Shown here in pieces: positions 6,883-7,069 of a stretch of DNA of 7,069 bases. Each line of letters starts with the position of its first letter. Position 1 is the first letter of the stretch. The notes below the pieces were generated by a model. It worked only from the letters and a program-made list of their open reading frames with translations, ran no database searches and was not told the origin of the DNA. Origin of the DNA: Actinomycetes bacterium. Lineage in GTDB: Bacteria > Actinomycetota > Acidimicrobiia > Acidimicrobiales > Acidimicrobiaceae. The position numbers were made by a program, and so were the translations under genes. The DNA lies in NCBI GenBank assembly GCA_021790495.1, contig JAJYGZ010000314.1, forward strand, positions 1 through 7,069. The letters are read 5' to 3'.

Positions 6883-6913
6883 GATTCCTTCCCTCAGGAA
6901 TCTTTCTCAAAGA
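6883..6913 (-). repeat. Two adjacent small inverted repeats in the operon leader
   Basis: GATTCC (6883-6888) pairs with GGAATC (6897-6902), and TCTTT (6901-6905) pairs with AAAGA (6909-6913). The two share bases 6901-6902. In the leader of the lactonase mRNA they could form alternative hairpins just before the ribosome site. They are short and could be chance. Confidence 0.3.
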
Positions 6914-6920
6914 GCTTGGC

Positions 6921-6942
6921 ACAGTAGCATGCTACCTGTCAA
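6921..6942 (-). promoter_or_regulatory. Candidate promoter elements for the operon
   Basis: A perfect TTGACA -35 hexamer lies at 6942-6937 on the minus strand. The only -10-like sequence nearby is TGCTACTGT (6929-6921), an extended TGnTAnnnT form, but only 10 bp separate the two hexamers, so they cannot work as a standard pair. Either the extended -10 works alone, or the -35 uses a poorer -10 near 6919-6912. The exact promoter is uncertain. Confidence 0.35.
6924..6935. promoter_or_regulatory. Candidate operator: 12-bp perfect palindrome between divergent genes
   Basis: GTAGCATGCTAC is a perfect palindrome. It extends to ACA and TGT outer arms if one extra C (6936) is skipped. It touches the TTGACA hexamer of the minus strand, lying 60 bp before the lactonase start and 80 bp before the divergent gene's likely start, where a repressor could control one or both directions. 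The size and symmetry suit a dimeric helix-turn-helix regulator, for example GntR or IclR type, but the regulator is not in the window. Confidence 0.5.
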
Positions 6943-7015
6943 CACTTAGGCTGTATTTCCGAGAGATCTTGTCTTTGTCCTGTTCAACCTCTGATGCCGA
7001 TGTCAAGGAGTGAGT

Positions 7016-7069
7016 TTGCCGACCTTCGAGGATCGCCTCACCATCACCGATCAGCTTGTTTCCACGCTT
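7016..7069 (+). CDS. Start of a divergent gene, cut by the window edge
   Basis: A TTG at 7016 follows AAGGAG (7005-7010) by 5 nt and opens a frame to the window end, giving MPTFEDRLTITDQLVSTL. A good ribosome site plus GC-rich third codon positions support a real start. The opening resembles, loosely, the first helix of SnoaL/NTF2-like proteins (DRLxITDxL), but 18 residues are too few for a family call. It runs away from the operon and may share its control region. The next frame is also open from an ATG at 6994, but that start lacks a ribosome site. Confidence 0.5.
   Translation, partial: MPTFEDRLTITDQLVSTL

Overview
The window holds one clear four-gene operon on the minus strand (read from 6863 down to 1394), the first 18 codons of a divergent plus-strand gene at the right edge, and about 1.4 kb at the left edge with no convincing intact gene. 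GC content is moderate to high. There is a TTG start inside the operon and another likely one at the right edge, purine-rich Shine-Dalgarno sites, and an FAD/Fe-S oxidoreductase whose WISTGQLD motif I associate with actinobacterial homologues. This suggests an environmental bacterium, perhaps an actinomycete relative, but the lineage call is weak.

The operon in transcription order: (1) a metallo-beta-lactamase-fold lactonase of the AiiA/AttM(BlcC) type, 6863-6054; (2) an iron-containing alcohol dehydrogenase that closely matches hydroxyacid-oxoacid transhydrogenase (HOT, ADHFE1 type), 6019-4742; (3) an FmdB-type zinc-ribbon protein with a histidine-rich tail, 4734-4264; (4) a 957-residue FAD plus Fe-S plus CCG-domain dehydrogenase of the YdiJ/GlcD/D-2-hydroxyglutarate dehydrogenase group, 4267-1394. 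Gaps are 34 nt, 7 nt and a 4-nt overlap, so co-transcription is very likely.

The genes fit one pathway. The lactonase would open gamma-butyrolactone (or a similar lactone) to 4-hydroxybutyrate. HOT would oxidise 4-hydroxybutyrate to succinic semialdehyde while reducing 2-oxoglutarate to D-2-hydroxyglutarate. The flavoprotein would re-oxidise D-2-hydroxyglutarate to 2-oxoglutarate and pass electrons on through its Fe-S clusters. This resembles the Agrobacterium blcABC (attKLM) lactone operon, with a transhydrogenase and product-recycling dehydrogenase where a plain NAD-linked route is expected. No succinic semialdehyde dehydrogenase is visible in the window. Gene families are read from sequence motifs; the joint pathway is inference.

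The 152-bp divergent intergenic region (6864-7015) has a perfect 12-bp palindrome directly beside a TTGACA hexamer, a good candidate operator. Two small inverted repeats lie in the presumed leader of the operon.

The left 1.4 kb has short inverted repeats, a probable remnant of a minus-strand gene near 74-412 broken by an in-frame stop, and a long plus-strand open frame of doubtful meaning that runs into the antisense of the last operon gene.
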